Shown in pieces: positions 21,852-34,675 of a stretch of 64,000 bases of DNA; position 1 is the stretch's first letter; the number at the start of each line of letters is the position of its first letter. The notes beneath the pieces were generated by a model that worked only from the letters and a program-made list of their open reading frames with translations, was not told where the DNA came from and did not search any database. The stretch lies in contig NC_086023.1 in the NCBI RefSeq assembly GCF_036323735.1, positions 19,141,001-19,205,000 of the forward strand, written 5' to 3'. A program made the translations under genes and the position numbers. Origin of the DNA: Rattus norvegicus. Its lineage: Eukaryota > Chordata > Mammalia > Rodentia > Muridae.

Positions 21852-22973
21852 ATGGCGAGAGGCAAGCGCAGGAACCCAAGCAACAGAAACCAAGACTACA
21901 TGGCACCATCGGAGCCCAATTCTCCCATCAAAACAAACATGGAATATCCAAACACACCAGAAAAGCAAGATCTAGTTTCAAAATCATTTTTGATCATGAT
22001 GCTGGAGGACTTCAAGAAAGACGTGAAGAACTCCCTTAGAGAACAAGTAGAAGCCTACAGAAAGGAATCGCAAAAATGCCTGAAAGAATTCCAGGAAAAC
22101 ATAAATAAACAAGCAGAAGCCCATAGAGAGGAGACACAAAAATCCCTGAAAGAATTCCAGGAAAACACAATCAAACAGTTGAAGGAATTGAGGATGGAAA
22201 TAGAAGCAATCAAGAAAGAACACAGGGAAACAACCCTGGATATAGAAAACCAAAAGAAGAGACAAGGAGCTGTAGATACAAGCTTCACCAACAGAATACA
22301 AGAGATGGAAGAGAGAATCTCAGGAGCAGAAGATTCCATAGAGATCATTGACTCAACTGTCAAGGATAATGTAAAGCAGAAAAAGCTACTGGTCCAAAAC
22401 ATACAGGAAATCCAGGACTCAATGAGAAGATCAAACCTAAGGATAATAGGTATAGAAGAGAGTGAAGACTCCCAGCTCAAAGGACCAGTAAATATCTTCA
22501 ACAAAATCATAGAAGAAAACTTCCCTAACCTAAAAAAAGAGATACCCATAGACATACAAGAAGCCTACAGAACTCCAAATAGATTGGACCAGAAAAGAAA
22601 CACGTCCCGTCACATAATTGTCAAAACACAAAACGCACAAAATAAAGAAAGAATATTAAAAGCAGTAAGGGAAAAAGGTCAAGTAACATATAAAGGCAGA
22701 CCTATCAGAATCACACCAGACTTCTCGCCAGAAACTATGAAGGCCAGAAGATCCTGGACTGATGTCATACAGCCCCTAAGAGAACACAAATGCCAGCCCA
22801 GGTTACTGTATCCAGCAAAACTCTCAATTAACATTGATGGAGAAACCAAGATATTCCATGACAAAACCAAATTTACACAATATCTTTCTACAAATCCAGC
22901 ACTACAAAGGATAATAAATGGTAAAGCCCAACATAAGGAGGCAAGCTATACCCTAGAAGAAGCAAGAAACTAA
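21852..22973 (+). CDS. L1-B ORF1 protein, intact frame
   Basis: 373 codons with no interruption, starting at ATGGCGAGAGGCAAGCGC as in sister copies. Roughly: residues 1-50 basic/polar N-terminus; 50-150 coiled coil, including two 22-residue repeats from a 66-bp DNA repeat at 22047 and 22113; 150-270 RRM-like domain with SNLRIIGIEES near 195; then the C-terminal domain with GRPIRITPDFS near 285. ORF1p forms trimers, binds L1 RNA and acts as a nucleic-acid chaperone. Whether this copy is expressed cannot be told from sequence. Confidence 0.9.
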   Translation: MARGKRRNPSNRNQDYMAPSEPNSPIKTNMEYPNTPEKQDLVSKSFLIMMLEDFKKDVKNSLREQVEAYRKESQKCLKEFQENINKQAEAHREETQKSLKEFQENTIKQLKELRMEIEAIKKEHRETTLDIENQKKRQGAVDTSFTNRIQEMEERISGAEDSIEIIDSTVKDNVKQKKLLVQNIQEIQDSMRRSNLRIIGIEESEDSQLKGPVNIFNKIIEENFPNLKKEIPIDIQEAYRTPNRLDQKRNTSRHIIVKTQNAQNKERILKAVREKGQVTYKGRPIRITPDFSPETMKARRSWTDVIQPLREHKCQPRLLYPAKLSINIDGETKIFHDKTKFTQYLSTNPALQRIINGKAQHKEASYTLEEARN

Positions 22974-23032
22974 TCGTCTTGGCAACAAAACAAAGAGAAT
23001 GAAAGCACACAAACATAACCTTACATCCAAAT

Positions 23033-26000
23033 ATGAATATAACGGGAAGCAATAATCACTATTCCTTAATATCTCTCAACATCAATGGCCTCAACTCCCC
23101 AATAAAAAGACATAGATTAACAAACTGGATATGCAACGAGGACCCTGCATTCTGCTGCCTACAGGAAACACACCTCAGAGACAAGGACAGACACTACCTC
23201 AGAGTGAAAGGCTGGAAAACAACTTTCCAAGCAAATGGTCAGAAGAAGCAAGCTGGAGTAGCCATTCTAATATCAAATAAAATCAATTTCCAACTAAAAG
23301 TCATCAAAAAAGATAAGGAAGGACACTTCATATTCATCAAAGGAAAAATCCACCAAGATGAACTCTCAATCCTAAATATCTATGCCCCAAATACAAGGGC
23401 ACCTACATACGTAAAAGAAACCTTACTAAAGCTCAAAACACACATTGCACCTCACACAATAATAGTGGGAGATTTCAACACCCCACTCTCATCACTGGAC
23501 AGATCATGGAAACAGAAATTAAACAGTGATGTCGACAGACTAAGAGAAGTCATGAGCCAAATGGACTTAACGGAAATTTATAGAACATTCTATCCTAAAG
23601 CAAAGGATATACCTTCTTCTCAGCTCCTCATGGCACTTTCTCCAAAATTGACCATATAATTGGTCAAAAAACGGGCCTCAACAGGTACAGAAATATAGAA
23701 ATAATCCCATGCGTGCTATCGGACTGCCACGGCCTAAAACTGGTCTTCAATAACAATAAGGGAAGAATGCCCACATATACGTGGAAATTGAACAATGCTC
23801 TACTCAATAATAACCTGGTCAAGGAAGAAATAAAGAAAGAAATTAAAAACTTTTTAGAATTTAATGAAAATGAGGGTACAACATGCCCAAACTTATGGGA
23901 CACAATGAAAGCTGTGCTAAGAGGAAAACTCATAGCGCTGAGTGCCTGCAGAAAGAAACAGGAAAGAGCATATGTCAGCAGCTTGACAGCACACCTAAAA
24001 GCTCTAGAACAAAAAGAAGCAAATACACCCAGGAGGAGTAGAAGGCAGGAAATAATCAAACTCAGAGCTGAAATCAACCAAGTAGAAACAAAAGGGACCA
24101 TAGAAAGAATCCACAGAACCAAAAGCTGGTTCTTTGAGAAAATCAACAAGATAGATAAACCCTTAGCCAGACTAACGAGAGGACACAGAGAGTGCGTCCA
24201 AATTAACAAAATCTGAAATGAAAAGGGAGACATAACTACAGATTCAGAGGAAATTCAAAAAATCATCAGATCTTACTATAAAAACCTATATTCAACAAAA
24301 CTTGAAAATCTTCAGGAAATGGACAATTTCCTAGACAGATACCAGGTATCGAAGTTAAATCAGGACCAGATAAACCAGTTAAACAACCCCATAACTCCTA
24401 AGGAAATAGAAGCAGTCATTAAAGGTCTCCCAACCAAAAAGAGCCCAGGTCCAGACGGGTTTAGTGCAGAATTCTATCAAACCTTCATAGAAGACCTCAT
24501 ACCAATATTATCCAAACTATTCCACAAAATTGAAACAGATGGAGCACTACCGAATTCCTTCTACGAAGCCACAATTACTCTTATACCTAAACCACACAAA
24601 GACACAACAAAGAAAGAGAACTTCAGACCAATTTCCCTTATGAATATCGACGCAAAAATACTCAATAAAATTCTGGCAAACCGAATTCAAGAGCACATCA
24701 AAACAATCATCCACCATGATCAAGTAGGCTTCATCCCAGGCATGCAGGGATGGTTTAATATACGGAAAACCATCAACGTGATCCATTATATAAACAAACT
24801 GAAAGAACAGAACCACATGATCATTTCATTAGATGCTGAGAAAGCATTTGACAAAATTCAACACCCCTTCATGATAAAAGTCCTGGAAAGAATAGGAATT
24901 CAAGGCCCATACCTAAACATAGTAAAAGCCATATACAGCAAACCAGTTGCTAACATTAAACTAAATGGAGAGAAACTTGAAGCAATCCCACTAAAATCAG
25001 GGACTAGACAAGGCTGCCCACTCTCTCCCTACTTATTCAATATAGTTCTTGAAATTCTAGCCAGAGCAATCAGACAACAAAAGGAGGTCAAGGGGATACA
25101 GATCGGAAAAGAAGAGGTCAAAATATCACTATTTGCAGATGACATGATAGTATATTTAAGTGATCCCAAAAGTTCCACCAGAGAACTACTAAAGCTGATA
25201 AACAACTTCAGCAAAGTGGCTGGGTATAAAATTAACTCAAATCAGTTGCCTTCCTCTATACAAAAGAGAAACAAGCCGAGAAAGAAATTAGGGAAATGAC
25301 ACCCTTCATAATAGACCCAAATAATATAAAGTACCTCGGTGTGACTTTAACCAAGCAAGTAAAAGATCTGTACAATAAGAACTTCAAGACACTGAGGAAA
25401 GAAATTGAAGAAGACCTCAGAAGATGGAAAGATCTCCCATGCTCATGGATTGGCAGGATTAATATAGTAAAAATGGCCATTTTACCAAAAGCAATCTACA
25501 GATTCAATGCAATCCCCATCAAAATACCAGTCCAATTCTTCAAAGAGTTAGACAGAACAATTTGCAAATTCATCTGGAATAACAAAAAACCCAGGATAGC
25601 TAAAGCTATCCTCAACAATAAAAGGACTTCAGGGGGAATCACTGTCCCTGAACTCAAGCAGTATTACAGAGCAATAGTGATAAAAACTGCATGGTATTGG
25701 TACAGAGACAGACAGATAGACCAATGGAATAGAATTGAAGACCCAGAAATGAACCCACACACCTATGGTCACTTGATTTTTGACAAAGGAGCCAAAACCA
25801 TCCAATGGAAAAAAGATAGTATTTTCAGCAAATGGTGCTGGTTCAACTGGAGGGCAACATGTAGAAGAATGCAGATCGATCCATCCTTATCACCCTGTAC
25901 AAAGCTTAAGTCCAAGTGGATCAAGGACCTCCACATCAAACCAGACACACTCAAACTAATAGAAGAAAAACTAGGGAAGCATCTGGAACACATGGGCACT

Positions 26001-26855
26001 GGAAAAAATTTCCTGAACAAAACACCAATGGCTTACGCTCTAAGATCAAGAATCGACAAATGGGATCTCATAAAACTGCAAAGCTTCTGTAAGGCAAAGG
26101 ACACTGTGGTTAGGACAAAACGGCAACCAACAGATTGGGAAAAGATCTTTACCAATCCTACAACAGATAGAGGCCTCATATCCAAAATATACAAAGAACT
26201 CAAGAAGTTAGACCGCAGGGAAACAAATAACCCTATTAAAAAATGGGGTTCAGAGCTAAACAAAGAATTCACAGCTGAGGAATGCCGAATGGCTGAGAAA
26301 CACCTAAAGAAATGTTCAACATCTTTAGTCATAAGGGAAATGCAAATCAAATCAACCCTGAGATTTCACCTCACACCAGTGAGAATGGCTAAGATCAAAA
26401 ACTCAGGTGACAGCAGATGCTGGCGAGGATGTGGAGAAAGAGGAACACTCCTCCATTGTTGGTGGGATTGCAGACTGGTACAACCATTCTGGAAATCAGT
26501 CTGGAGGTTCCTCAGAAAATTGGACATTGAACTGCCTGATGATCCAGCTATACCTCTCTTGGGCATATACCCAAAAGATTCCTCAACATACAAAAGAGAC
26601 ATGTGCTCCACTATGTTCACCGCAGCCTTATTTATAATAGCCAGAAACTGGAAAGAACCCAGATGCCCTTCAACAGAGGAATGGATTCAGAAAATGTGGT
26701 ACATCTACACAATGGAATATTACTCAGGTATCAAAAACAACGAGTTTATGAAATTCGTAGGCAAATGGTTGGAACTGGAAAATATCATCCTGAGTGATCT
26801 AACCCATTCACAGAAAGACATACATGGTATGCACTCATTGATAAGTGGCTATTAG
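23033..26855 (+). pseudogene. L1-B ORF2 (endonuclease / reverse transcriptase), broken
   Basis: Starts at ATGAATATAACGGG, 57 nt after the ORF1 stop. The endonuclease N-terminus ([15 protein letters not shown]), RT core ([41 protein letters not shown]) and Cys-rich C-terminus are all recognisable. Three lesions disable it: a 1-nt deletion near 23602 (CAAAGG for CAAAAGG), TGA at 24214-24216 in place of AGA, and a 4-nt deletion near 25241. The longest piece is 25296-26855. Confidence 0.92.
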
Positions 26856-27570
26856 CCCAAATGCTTGAATTACCCTAGATCCCTACAACAAACGAAACTC
26901 AAGACGGATGATCAAAATGTGAATGCTTAACTCCTTCTTTAAATGAGGAAAAAGAATACCCTTGGCAGGGAAGGGAAAGGCAAAGATTAAAACAGAGACT
27001 GAAGGAACACCCATTCAGAGCCTGCACCACATATGACCCATACATATACAGCCACCCAATTAGAGAAGATGGATGAAGCAAAGAAGTGCAGGCCTACAGG
27101 AACCGGATGTAGATCGCTCCTGAGAGACACAGCCAGAATACAGCAAATACAGAGGCGAATGTCAGCAGCAAACCACTGAACTGAGAATAGGCCCCCGTTG
27201 AAGGAATCAGAGAAAGAACTGGAAGAGCTTGAAGGGGCTCGAGACCCCAAAAGTACAACAATGTCAAGCAACCAGAGCTTCCAGGGACTAAGCCACTACC
27301 TAAAGACTATACATGGACTGACCCTGGACTCTGACCCCATAGGTAGTAATGAATATCCTAGTAAGAGCACCAGTAGAAGGGGAAGCCCTGGGTCCTGCTA
27401 AGACTGAACCCCCAGTGAACTAGACTATGGGGGGAGGGCGGCAATGGGAGGAGGGTTGGGAGGGGAACACCCATAAGGAAAGGGACGGGGGAGGGGGATG
27501 TTTGCCCAGAAACCGGGAAAGGGAATAACACTTGAAATGTATATAAGAAATACTCAAGTTAATAAAAAAT
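26856..27570 (+). other. L1-B 3' UTR and tail
   Basis: Colinear with the L1-A 3' UTR. The G-rich polypurine tract lies at 27429-27498, followed by GTATATAAGAAATACTCAAG and TTAATAAAAAAT. The A-tail is very short. Confidence 0.85.
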
Positions 27571-28510
27571 AAAATACAGGACAACACAGGTAAACAAGTA
27601 GAAGCTGTTAAAGAGGAAACACAAAAATCCCTTAAAGAATTACAGGAATACACAACCAAACAGGTGAACAAACCATCCAGGATTTAAAACTGGAAATAGA
27701 AACAATAAAGAAATCACATAGGGAGACAACCCTGGAAATAAAAAACCTAGGAAGAGAGGTCAGGAGTCATAGATACAAACATCACCAACAAAATATAAGA
27801 GATAGAAGAGAGAATCTCAGGGGCAGAAGATGCCATAAAAAACATTGACATAATTATCAAAGAAAATGTAAAACGCAAAAAGCTCCTAATTCAAAATATC
27901 CAGGTATCTAGGACACAATGAGAAGGAAAGCCTAAGGATTATAGCTATAGAAGAGAGCAAAGACTCACAACTTAAAGGGTCAATAAATATCTTCAACAAA
28001 ATTATAGAAGAAAACTTCCCTAACCTAAAGAAAGAGATGCCCATAAACATACAAGATGCCTACAGAACATCAAATAGATTGTACCAGAAAAGAAAATCCT
28101 CTTGTCACATAATAGTCAAAACACCAAACACACAAAACACAGAAAGAATATTAAAAGCAGTAAGGGAAAAGGTCAAGTAACATATAAAGGCAGACCTATC
28201 AGAAATACACCAGATTCTCACCAGAGGCTATGAAAGCCAGACGATCCTGGGCAGAAATCATACAGATCATAAAAGAACACAAATGTCAGCCTACTATACA
28301 AATGCCAGGCTACTATACAAAAAAACAAAAACAAAAACAAAAACAAACAAAAAAAACTCTCAATTACCATAGATGGAGAAACCAAGAGATTCCATGACAA
28401 AACCAAATTTACACAGTATCTTTCCACAAATCCAGCCCTACAAAGGATAATAGATGGAAAACTCCAAAAAAGAAGGGAAACTACACCCTAGAAAAAGCAA
28501 GAAAGTAAGC
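27571..28510 (+). pseudogene. F-type L1 ORF1, 3' piece
   Basis: ORF1 resumes at AAAATACAGGACAACACAGG and follows the family order: coiled coil, RRM region, then AGACCTATCAGAAATACACC near 28192. An expanded CAAAA-type run (28318-28354), a short local duplication before it, and many frameshifts destroy the frame. Confidence 0.75.
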
Positions 28511-28559
28511 TCCTTGCAACGAACCCAAAAAAAGAGAGCCACACAAACATAATTCCATC

Positions 28560-30900
28560 TCTAACAACAAAAATAACAGGAAAAAACAATCACTATTCCT
28601 TATTATCTCTTAACATCAATGGACTCAATTCCCCAATAAAAAGACATAGAATAACAGACTGGATACCAAAAGAGCACCCAGCATTTTGCTACATATAGGA
28701 AACACACCTCACTGACACTACCTCAGAGGAAAAGACTGGAATACAATTTTCCAAGCAAATGGCCCCCAAGAAACAAGCTGGAGTAGTCATTCTAATATCG
28801 AATCAACCAAAAGTTATCAGAAAACATAAGGAAGGACACTTTATATTTATCAAAGGAAAAATCCACCAAGATGGACTCTCAATCCTGAATATCTATGCTC
28901 CAAATGCAAGGGCACCTTACTAAAGGAAACCTTACTAAAACTCAAAGCACACATTGCACCTTACACAATAATAGTGGGAGATTTCAACACCCCACTCTCA
29001 TCAATGAACAGACATGGAAACAGAAAGTAAACAGAGACATAGAGAAACTAACAGAAGTTATGAGACAAATAGATTTAACAGATATTTATAGAACATTTCA
29101 TCCTAAAACAAAAGAATATACCTTCTTCTCAGCACCTGATGGTACCTTCTCCAATATTGATCATATGATTGGTCATAAAACAGACCTCAACAGATACAAG
29201 AAGATTGAAACAATCCCATGCATCCTATCAGATCACCACAGACTAAGGCTGGTCTTCAATAACAACAAAAACCACAGAAAGCCCACATACACATGGAAGT
29301 TGAACAACAAACACTCTACTCAATGATAACCTGGTCAAGGAAAAAAAAGAAAAAAATTAAAGACATTTTGGAATTTAATGATAATGAAGGCACGACATAC
29401 CCAAACTTATGGTATACAATGAAAGCAGTGCTAAGAGGAAAACTCATAGCTCTGATTGCCTCCAAAAGGAAACAGGAGAGGGCATACATTAGCAGCTAAA
29501 ATCTCTAGAACAAAATGAAGCAAATACACACAAGAGGAGTAGATAGTAGGAAAGAGTCAAACTCAGGGCTGAAATCAATCAAGTAGAAGCAAAAAGAACT
29601 ATACAAAGAATCAACAAAACCAGGAGCTGGTTTTTGAGATTATCAACAAGACAGATAAACCCGTAGCCAAACTAACAAGAGGGCACAGAAGAGTATCCAA
29701 ATTAACAAAATCAGAAATGAAAAGGGAGACATAACAACAGAATCTGAAGATATTAAAAAAAAAACCATCAGATCCTATTACAAAAGCCTATATTCAACAA
29801 AACTGGAAAATCTGGAGGAAATGGACAGTTTTCTAGACAGATACTAGGTACCAAAGTTAAATCATGATCAGATAAACCATCTGAGCATTCCTGTAACTCA
29901 TAAAAAAATAAAAGCAATTATTAAAAGTCTCCCGACAAAAAAAAAAACCCACAGGACCAAATGGGTTTAGTTCAGAATTCAATCAGACCTTCATAGAAGT
30001 CCTATTACCAATACTGTGCAAACAATTCCACAAAATAGAAACAGAAGGAACACCACCCTATTTCTTCTAGGAAGTCACAATTATGCATATGCCTAAACCA
30101 CACAAAGACCCAACAAAGAAAGAGAACTTCAGACCAATTTTGCTTTTGAATATTGACACAAAAATACTCAATAAAATTATCGCAAACCAAATGCAAGAAC
30201 ACATCAAAAGGATCATCCACCCTGATCAAGTAGGCTTCATCCAAGGGATGCAGAGATGGTTCAAAATATGGAAATGCATCAACATAATCCACTACGTAAA
30301 CAAACTCAAAGGAAAAAAAACACATGATCATATCATTAGTTGCTGAGAAAACATTTGACAAAATTCAACACAACTGCATGTTTCAAGTCTTAGAAAGATC
30401 AAGATTTCAAGGCCCATACTTAAACATAGTAAAAGCAATATACAGCAAACCAGTAGCCAACATCAAACTAAATGGAGAGAAACTTGAAGCAATCTCACTA
30501 AAGTCAGGGCCTACACAAGTCACCCCATGCTCTCTATATTTATTCAATATAGTACTCAAAATCCTAGCCAGAGCAATCAGACAACAAAAAGAGGTCAAAG
30601 GGACACAAATTGGAAGGGAAGAAGTCAAAATACCACTATTTGCAGATGATATGATAGGCTACCTAAGTGACCCCAAGTGTTCCACCAGAGAACTACTCAG
30701 CCTGATAAACAACTTCAGCAAAGTGGCTGGGTATAAAATTAACTCAAACAAATCAGTAGCCTTCCTCTACTCAAAGGATAACCAGTCTGAGAAAGAAATT
30801 AAGGAAAGGACACTCTTCAAAATACTCACAAATAATATAAAATACTTCGGTGTGACTCTCACCAACCAAGTGAAAGATCTATATGACAAAAACTTCACGT
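28560..30900 (+). pseudogene. F-type L1 ORF2, 5' part
   Basis: Runs from the endonuclease start ([15 protein letters not shown], near 28606) through VGDFNTP (28975), [19 protein letters not shown] (29080) and the RT core to FADDMIGYLS (30640). The longest open pieces are 28895-29326 and 30324-30956. It is cut at AACTTCACGT, where L1-E is inserted. Confidence 0.78.
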
Positions 30901-32483
30901 GTCATCAAACCCCATGGGAGAGAGAACCCATCGCCCAGACAGGTGGGCACTCCTAAGACTGCAGGGCAGGAGAGATCGCCAGTACTGCCCATCCTTGCCC
31001 ACATCACTGACCCAAGAGGAAACTGTATAGGGCCTCTGGGAACAGAAAGATAGGGGCACTCAATGCTGTGGTCCAGACACCGCCCAGATCTGAAGGGACC
31101 TGGTCAAACAGCTCCCTGCACCCAAATCCCATGGGAGGGAAAGCTAGACCTTCAGAGGGGTAGACACGCCTGAGAAGCCAAAGGAGACTACTCTCTGCCT
31201 ACATTTCTCACTCTACAGGAAAACACATAGTGCCTACTGGGCCCCCTGTTCACGGGGTCACGAGAGAAGGCGGGGCAGGTCATTCTGGTTGCTGCACTCA
31301 CGGAGAGCTGAAACCCGGCTCTGAGGAGCGACTCCAGGCCTGAGACAAGAGGTAAGACCAACTTTTCTGCTCCAAGTGACCTGACTGGTGGATTCAGGAC
31401 ACATGCCCACAGGAACACCTGAAGACCAGTAGACAGCAACTACTACACGCCTAAAAGCAGAACACTCTGTTCCTATAACTGGCTGAAAGAGAACAGGAAA
31501 ATAGGTCTACAGCACTCCTGACACACAAGCCTATAGGACAGTCTAACCACTGTCAGAAATAGCAGAACAAGGTACCATCAGAGACAATGTGATGGCAAGA
31601 GGCAAGCACAGAAACCCAAGCAACAGAAACCAAGACTACATGGCATCATCGGAACACAATTCTTCCACCAAAGCAAACATTGAATATCCAAACACACCAG
31701 AAAAGCAAGATCTAGATTTAAAATCACATTTGATCATGATGATGGAGGACTTCAAGAAAGACATAAAGAACTCCCTTAGAGAAATGCAGGAAAACACAAA
31801 TAAACAAGCAGAAGCCTATAGAGAGAAATGAAAAAAAAAAAATCCCTGAAAGAATTATAAGAAAATACAATCAAACAGGTGAAGGAAATAAAAATGGAAA
31901 TAGAAGCAATAAAGAAAGCACAAAGGCCCATACATACACAGCCACCAAACTAGATAAGATGGATGAAGCAAAGAAGTGCAGGCTGACAGGAACAGGATGT
32001 AGATCCCTCCTGAGAGACATAGCTAGAATACAGCAAATACATAGGCGAAAGCCAGCAGAAAACCACTGAACTGAGAATAGGTTCCCTGCTGAAGGATTTA
32101 GAGAAAGAACTGAAAGAGCTTGAAGGGACTTGAGACCCCATATGAACAACAATACCAACCAACCAGAGCTTCCAGGGACTAAGCCACTACCCAAAGACTA
32201 TACATGGACTGACCCTGGGCTCCAACTGCATAGGTAGCAATGAATAGCCTAGTAAGGGCACCAGTGGAAGGGAAAGCCCTTGGTCCTGCCAAGACTGAAC
32301 CCCCAGTGAATGTGATTGTTCGGGGGAGGGCAGTAATGGGGGGAGGATGGGGAAGGGGAGGGATTAGGGAGATATTGGCCTGGAAACCAGGAAAGGGAAT
32401 GACAAATAAAAAATACTCAATTTAATAAAGGTAGAGGAAGAAAACAAAACAAAACAAATAAAACAAAACAACAACAAAAAAAG
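30901..32483 (+). mobile_element. L1-E: internally deleted L1 (5' UTR-ORF1 joined to 3' UTR)
   Basis: Flanked by AACTTCACGT at 30891-30900 and 32484-32493. It contains a 5' UTR (30901-31590), the first part of ORF1 (ATG at 31592, coiled-coil text to about 31925), then jumps at CACAAAGGCCCATACAT to 3' UTR text (31926-32440) and an A-rich tail. About 5 kb is missing between. The joint shares two bases (GG) and shows no GT-AG in the corresponding full-length text, so RNA splicing is unlikely. Confidence 0.85.
31592..31831 (+). pseudogene. L1-E ORF1 N-terminal remnant
   Basis: 80 codons from ATGGCAAGAGGCAAGCAC match the ORF1 N-terminus of L1-A and L1-B (NPSNRNQDYMASSE, PNTPEKQDL). A TGA after GAGAGAAA and the internal deletion leave only the start of the coiled coil. 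Confidence 0.75.
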
Positions 32484-33935
32484 AACTTCACGTCTCTGAA
32501 GGAAGAAATTGAAGAAGATCCCAGAAGATGGAAAGACCTCCCATGCTCATGGATTGCCAGGATTAATATAGTGAAAACAGCCATCTCGCCAAAAGCGATC
32601 TACAGATTCAATGAAATCCCCATCAAAATTTCAACTCAATTCTTCATAGAGTTAGGAAGAGCAATTTGCTAATACATTCGGAATAACAAAAATCCCAGGA
32701 TAGTGACTACTATTCTCAACAATTAAAGAACTTCTGGGAGAATTAGTATCCCTGACCTCAAGCTGTATTACAAAGTTATTGCAATAAAAACCGTATGGTA
32801 TTAGTACACAGACAGGCAGGTGGATCAATGGAATAGAATTGAAGACCCAGAAATGAACCCACACACCTATGGTCACTTGATCTTGGACAAAGGAGCTAAA
32901 GCCATCCAGTGGAGAAAAGATAGCATTTTCATCAATTGGTGCTGGTCAACTGGAGGTCAGAATGTAGAAGAATGCAAATTGATCCATTTTTATTGTCTTG
33001 TACAAAGCTTAAGTCCAAGTGGATCAAGGACCTCCATGTAAAACCAGATACACTCAAACTCATAGAAGGAAAAGCAGAGAAGAACCTTGAACACGTGGGT
33101 ACTGGGGAAATTTTCCTGAACAGAACACCAATGGTTTATGCTCTAAGATCAAAAATAGACAAATGGGACCTTATAAAACTGCAAAGTTTTGGTAAGGCAA
33201 AGGACACTTTCAATAGTACAAAACAGCAACCAACATATTGGGAAAAGAACTTTTCCAATCCTACATCTGCTAGAAGCTAGTTTCCAATATATACAAAGAA
33301 CTCGAGAATTTAGACTCCAGAAAATCAAATAACCCTATTAAAAATGGGGTACAGAACTAAAACAAATAATTGTCAACTGAGGAATATTGAATGGTGGAGA
33401 AGTACTAAAGAAATGTTCAAAATCCTCAGTCATCAGGTTAATGCAAATCAAAACAAGCCTGAGATTCCACCTCACACCAGTCAGAATGGCTAAGATCATA
33501 ACCCAGGTGACAGCAGATACTATTGAGGATGTGGACAAAAAGGAACACTCCTCCACTGTTGGTGGGATTGTAAACTGGTACATCCACTCTGGAAATCTGT
33601 CTCAGAAAATTGGACATAGTACTACCTGAGGACCCAACTATACCATTCCTGTGTATAAATCTGAATGACGCTCCAACATATAACAAGGACACATGCTCCA
33701 CTATGTTCATAGCAGCCTTATTTATAATAGCCAGAAGTTGGAAAGAACCCAGATGCCCTTCAGCAGGGGAATGGATAGAGAAAATATCATATATCTACAC
33801 AATGGAGTACCACTAAGCTATCAAAAATGACTTCCTGCAATTCATAGGTAAATGAATGGAACTGGAAAATACCACCCTGAGTGAGGTAACCCGATCACAA
33901 AAGAACACACATGGTATGCACTCACTGGTAAGTGG
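32484..33935 (+). pseudogene. F-type L1 ORF2, 3' part
   Basis: ORF2 resumes with AACTTCACGTCTCTGAAGG and continues through [22 protein letters not shown] text (32820) and the C-terminal region to GTGGCTATTAG (about 33930). The Cys-rich motif is decayed. The longest open piece is 32936-33280. Confidence 0.75.
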
Positions 33936-34675
33936 CTATTAGCCCAAAAGCTCGAATTACCCAAGATACAATTCACAGTCCACATCAAGCTCATGAAGAA
34001 GAACAACCAAATTGTGGATGCTTCAATCCTTCTTAAAAGGGGGAACAAAAATATTCATGGTAGGGGATATGGAGACAAAGTTTGGGGCAGAGACTGAAGG
34101 AATGGCCATTCAGAGCCTGCACCACCTGGAAATCCAGCCTCTATATATACAACCATCAAAACTAGACAGTATTGCTGAAGTCAAGAAGTACATGCTGACA
34201 GGAGCCTGATATAGCTGTCTCCTAAGAGGTTCTGCCAGAGCCTGACAAATACAGAGGCTGATGCTAGCAGCCAACCATTGGACTGAGAATGGGGTCCCCA
34301 ACGGAGGAATGAGGGAAAGGACTGAAGGAGCTGAAGGGGTTTGTATCCCCACAGGAAGAACAACAATATCAGCCAACCAGAACCCCCAGTGCTCCAAAGC
34401 ACTAAACCACAAAGAAAAGAATACACACATGGAACAACTGATGGCTCCAACTGCACATGTAGCAGAGGACGACATTGTCAGGCACCAATGGGAAGAGAGC
34501 CTTTCATCTTGTGATGGCTCGATACCCCAGTCGTAGAGGAATGCCAAGGCAGGGTGAAGGGAGCTAGTGGGTGGGTAAGGGAGCACCCTCATAGAAGAAG
34601 GGGCAAAAGGGGTGGGAGAGGGGCTTGTCAAAGGGGATAACATTTGAAATGTAAAGAAAATATCCCATAAAAGAA
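33936..34675 (+). other. F-type L1 3' UTR
   Basis: Text such as CCTGATATAGCTGTCTCCTA, AGCCAACCATTGGACTGAG and GGGATAACATTTGAAATGTA is the F/A-type rodent L1 3' end, ending in an A-rich tail near 34675. It differs from the 3' UTR of the young rat copies, supporting a different, older subfamily. Confidence 0.65.

Larger units (their letters stand above)
20722..27570 (+). mobile_element. L1-B: young rat-type L1 with intact ORF1
   Basis: Flanked by AAAATACAGGAC at 20710-20721 and 27571-27582. It contains about 1.5 promoter monomers, intact ORF1, broken ORF2, a G-rich 3' UTR and TTAATAAAAAAT. It is nested in the ORF1 of the old F-type L1. Confidence 0.95.
19741..34675 (+). mobile_element. Old F-type L1, full length but split by two insertions
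   Basis: The parts are 19741-20721, 27571-30900 and 32484-34675; with the two insertions removed they add up to ~6.5 kb in the order 5' UTR, ORF1, ORF2, 3' UTR. L1-B interrupts ORF1 and L1-E interrupts ORF2. Each is flanked by an exact target duplication, so the host L1 is older than both. Both ORFs are decayed. Confidence 0.85.
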
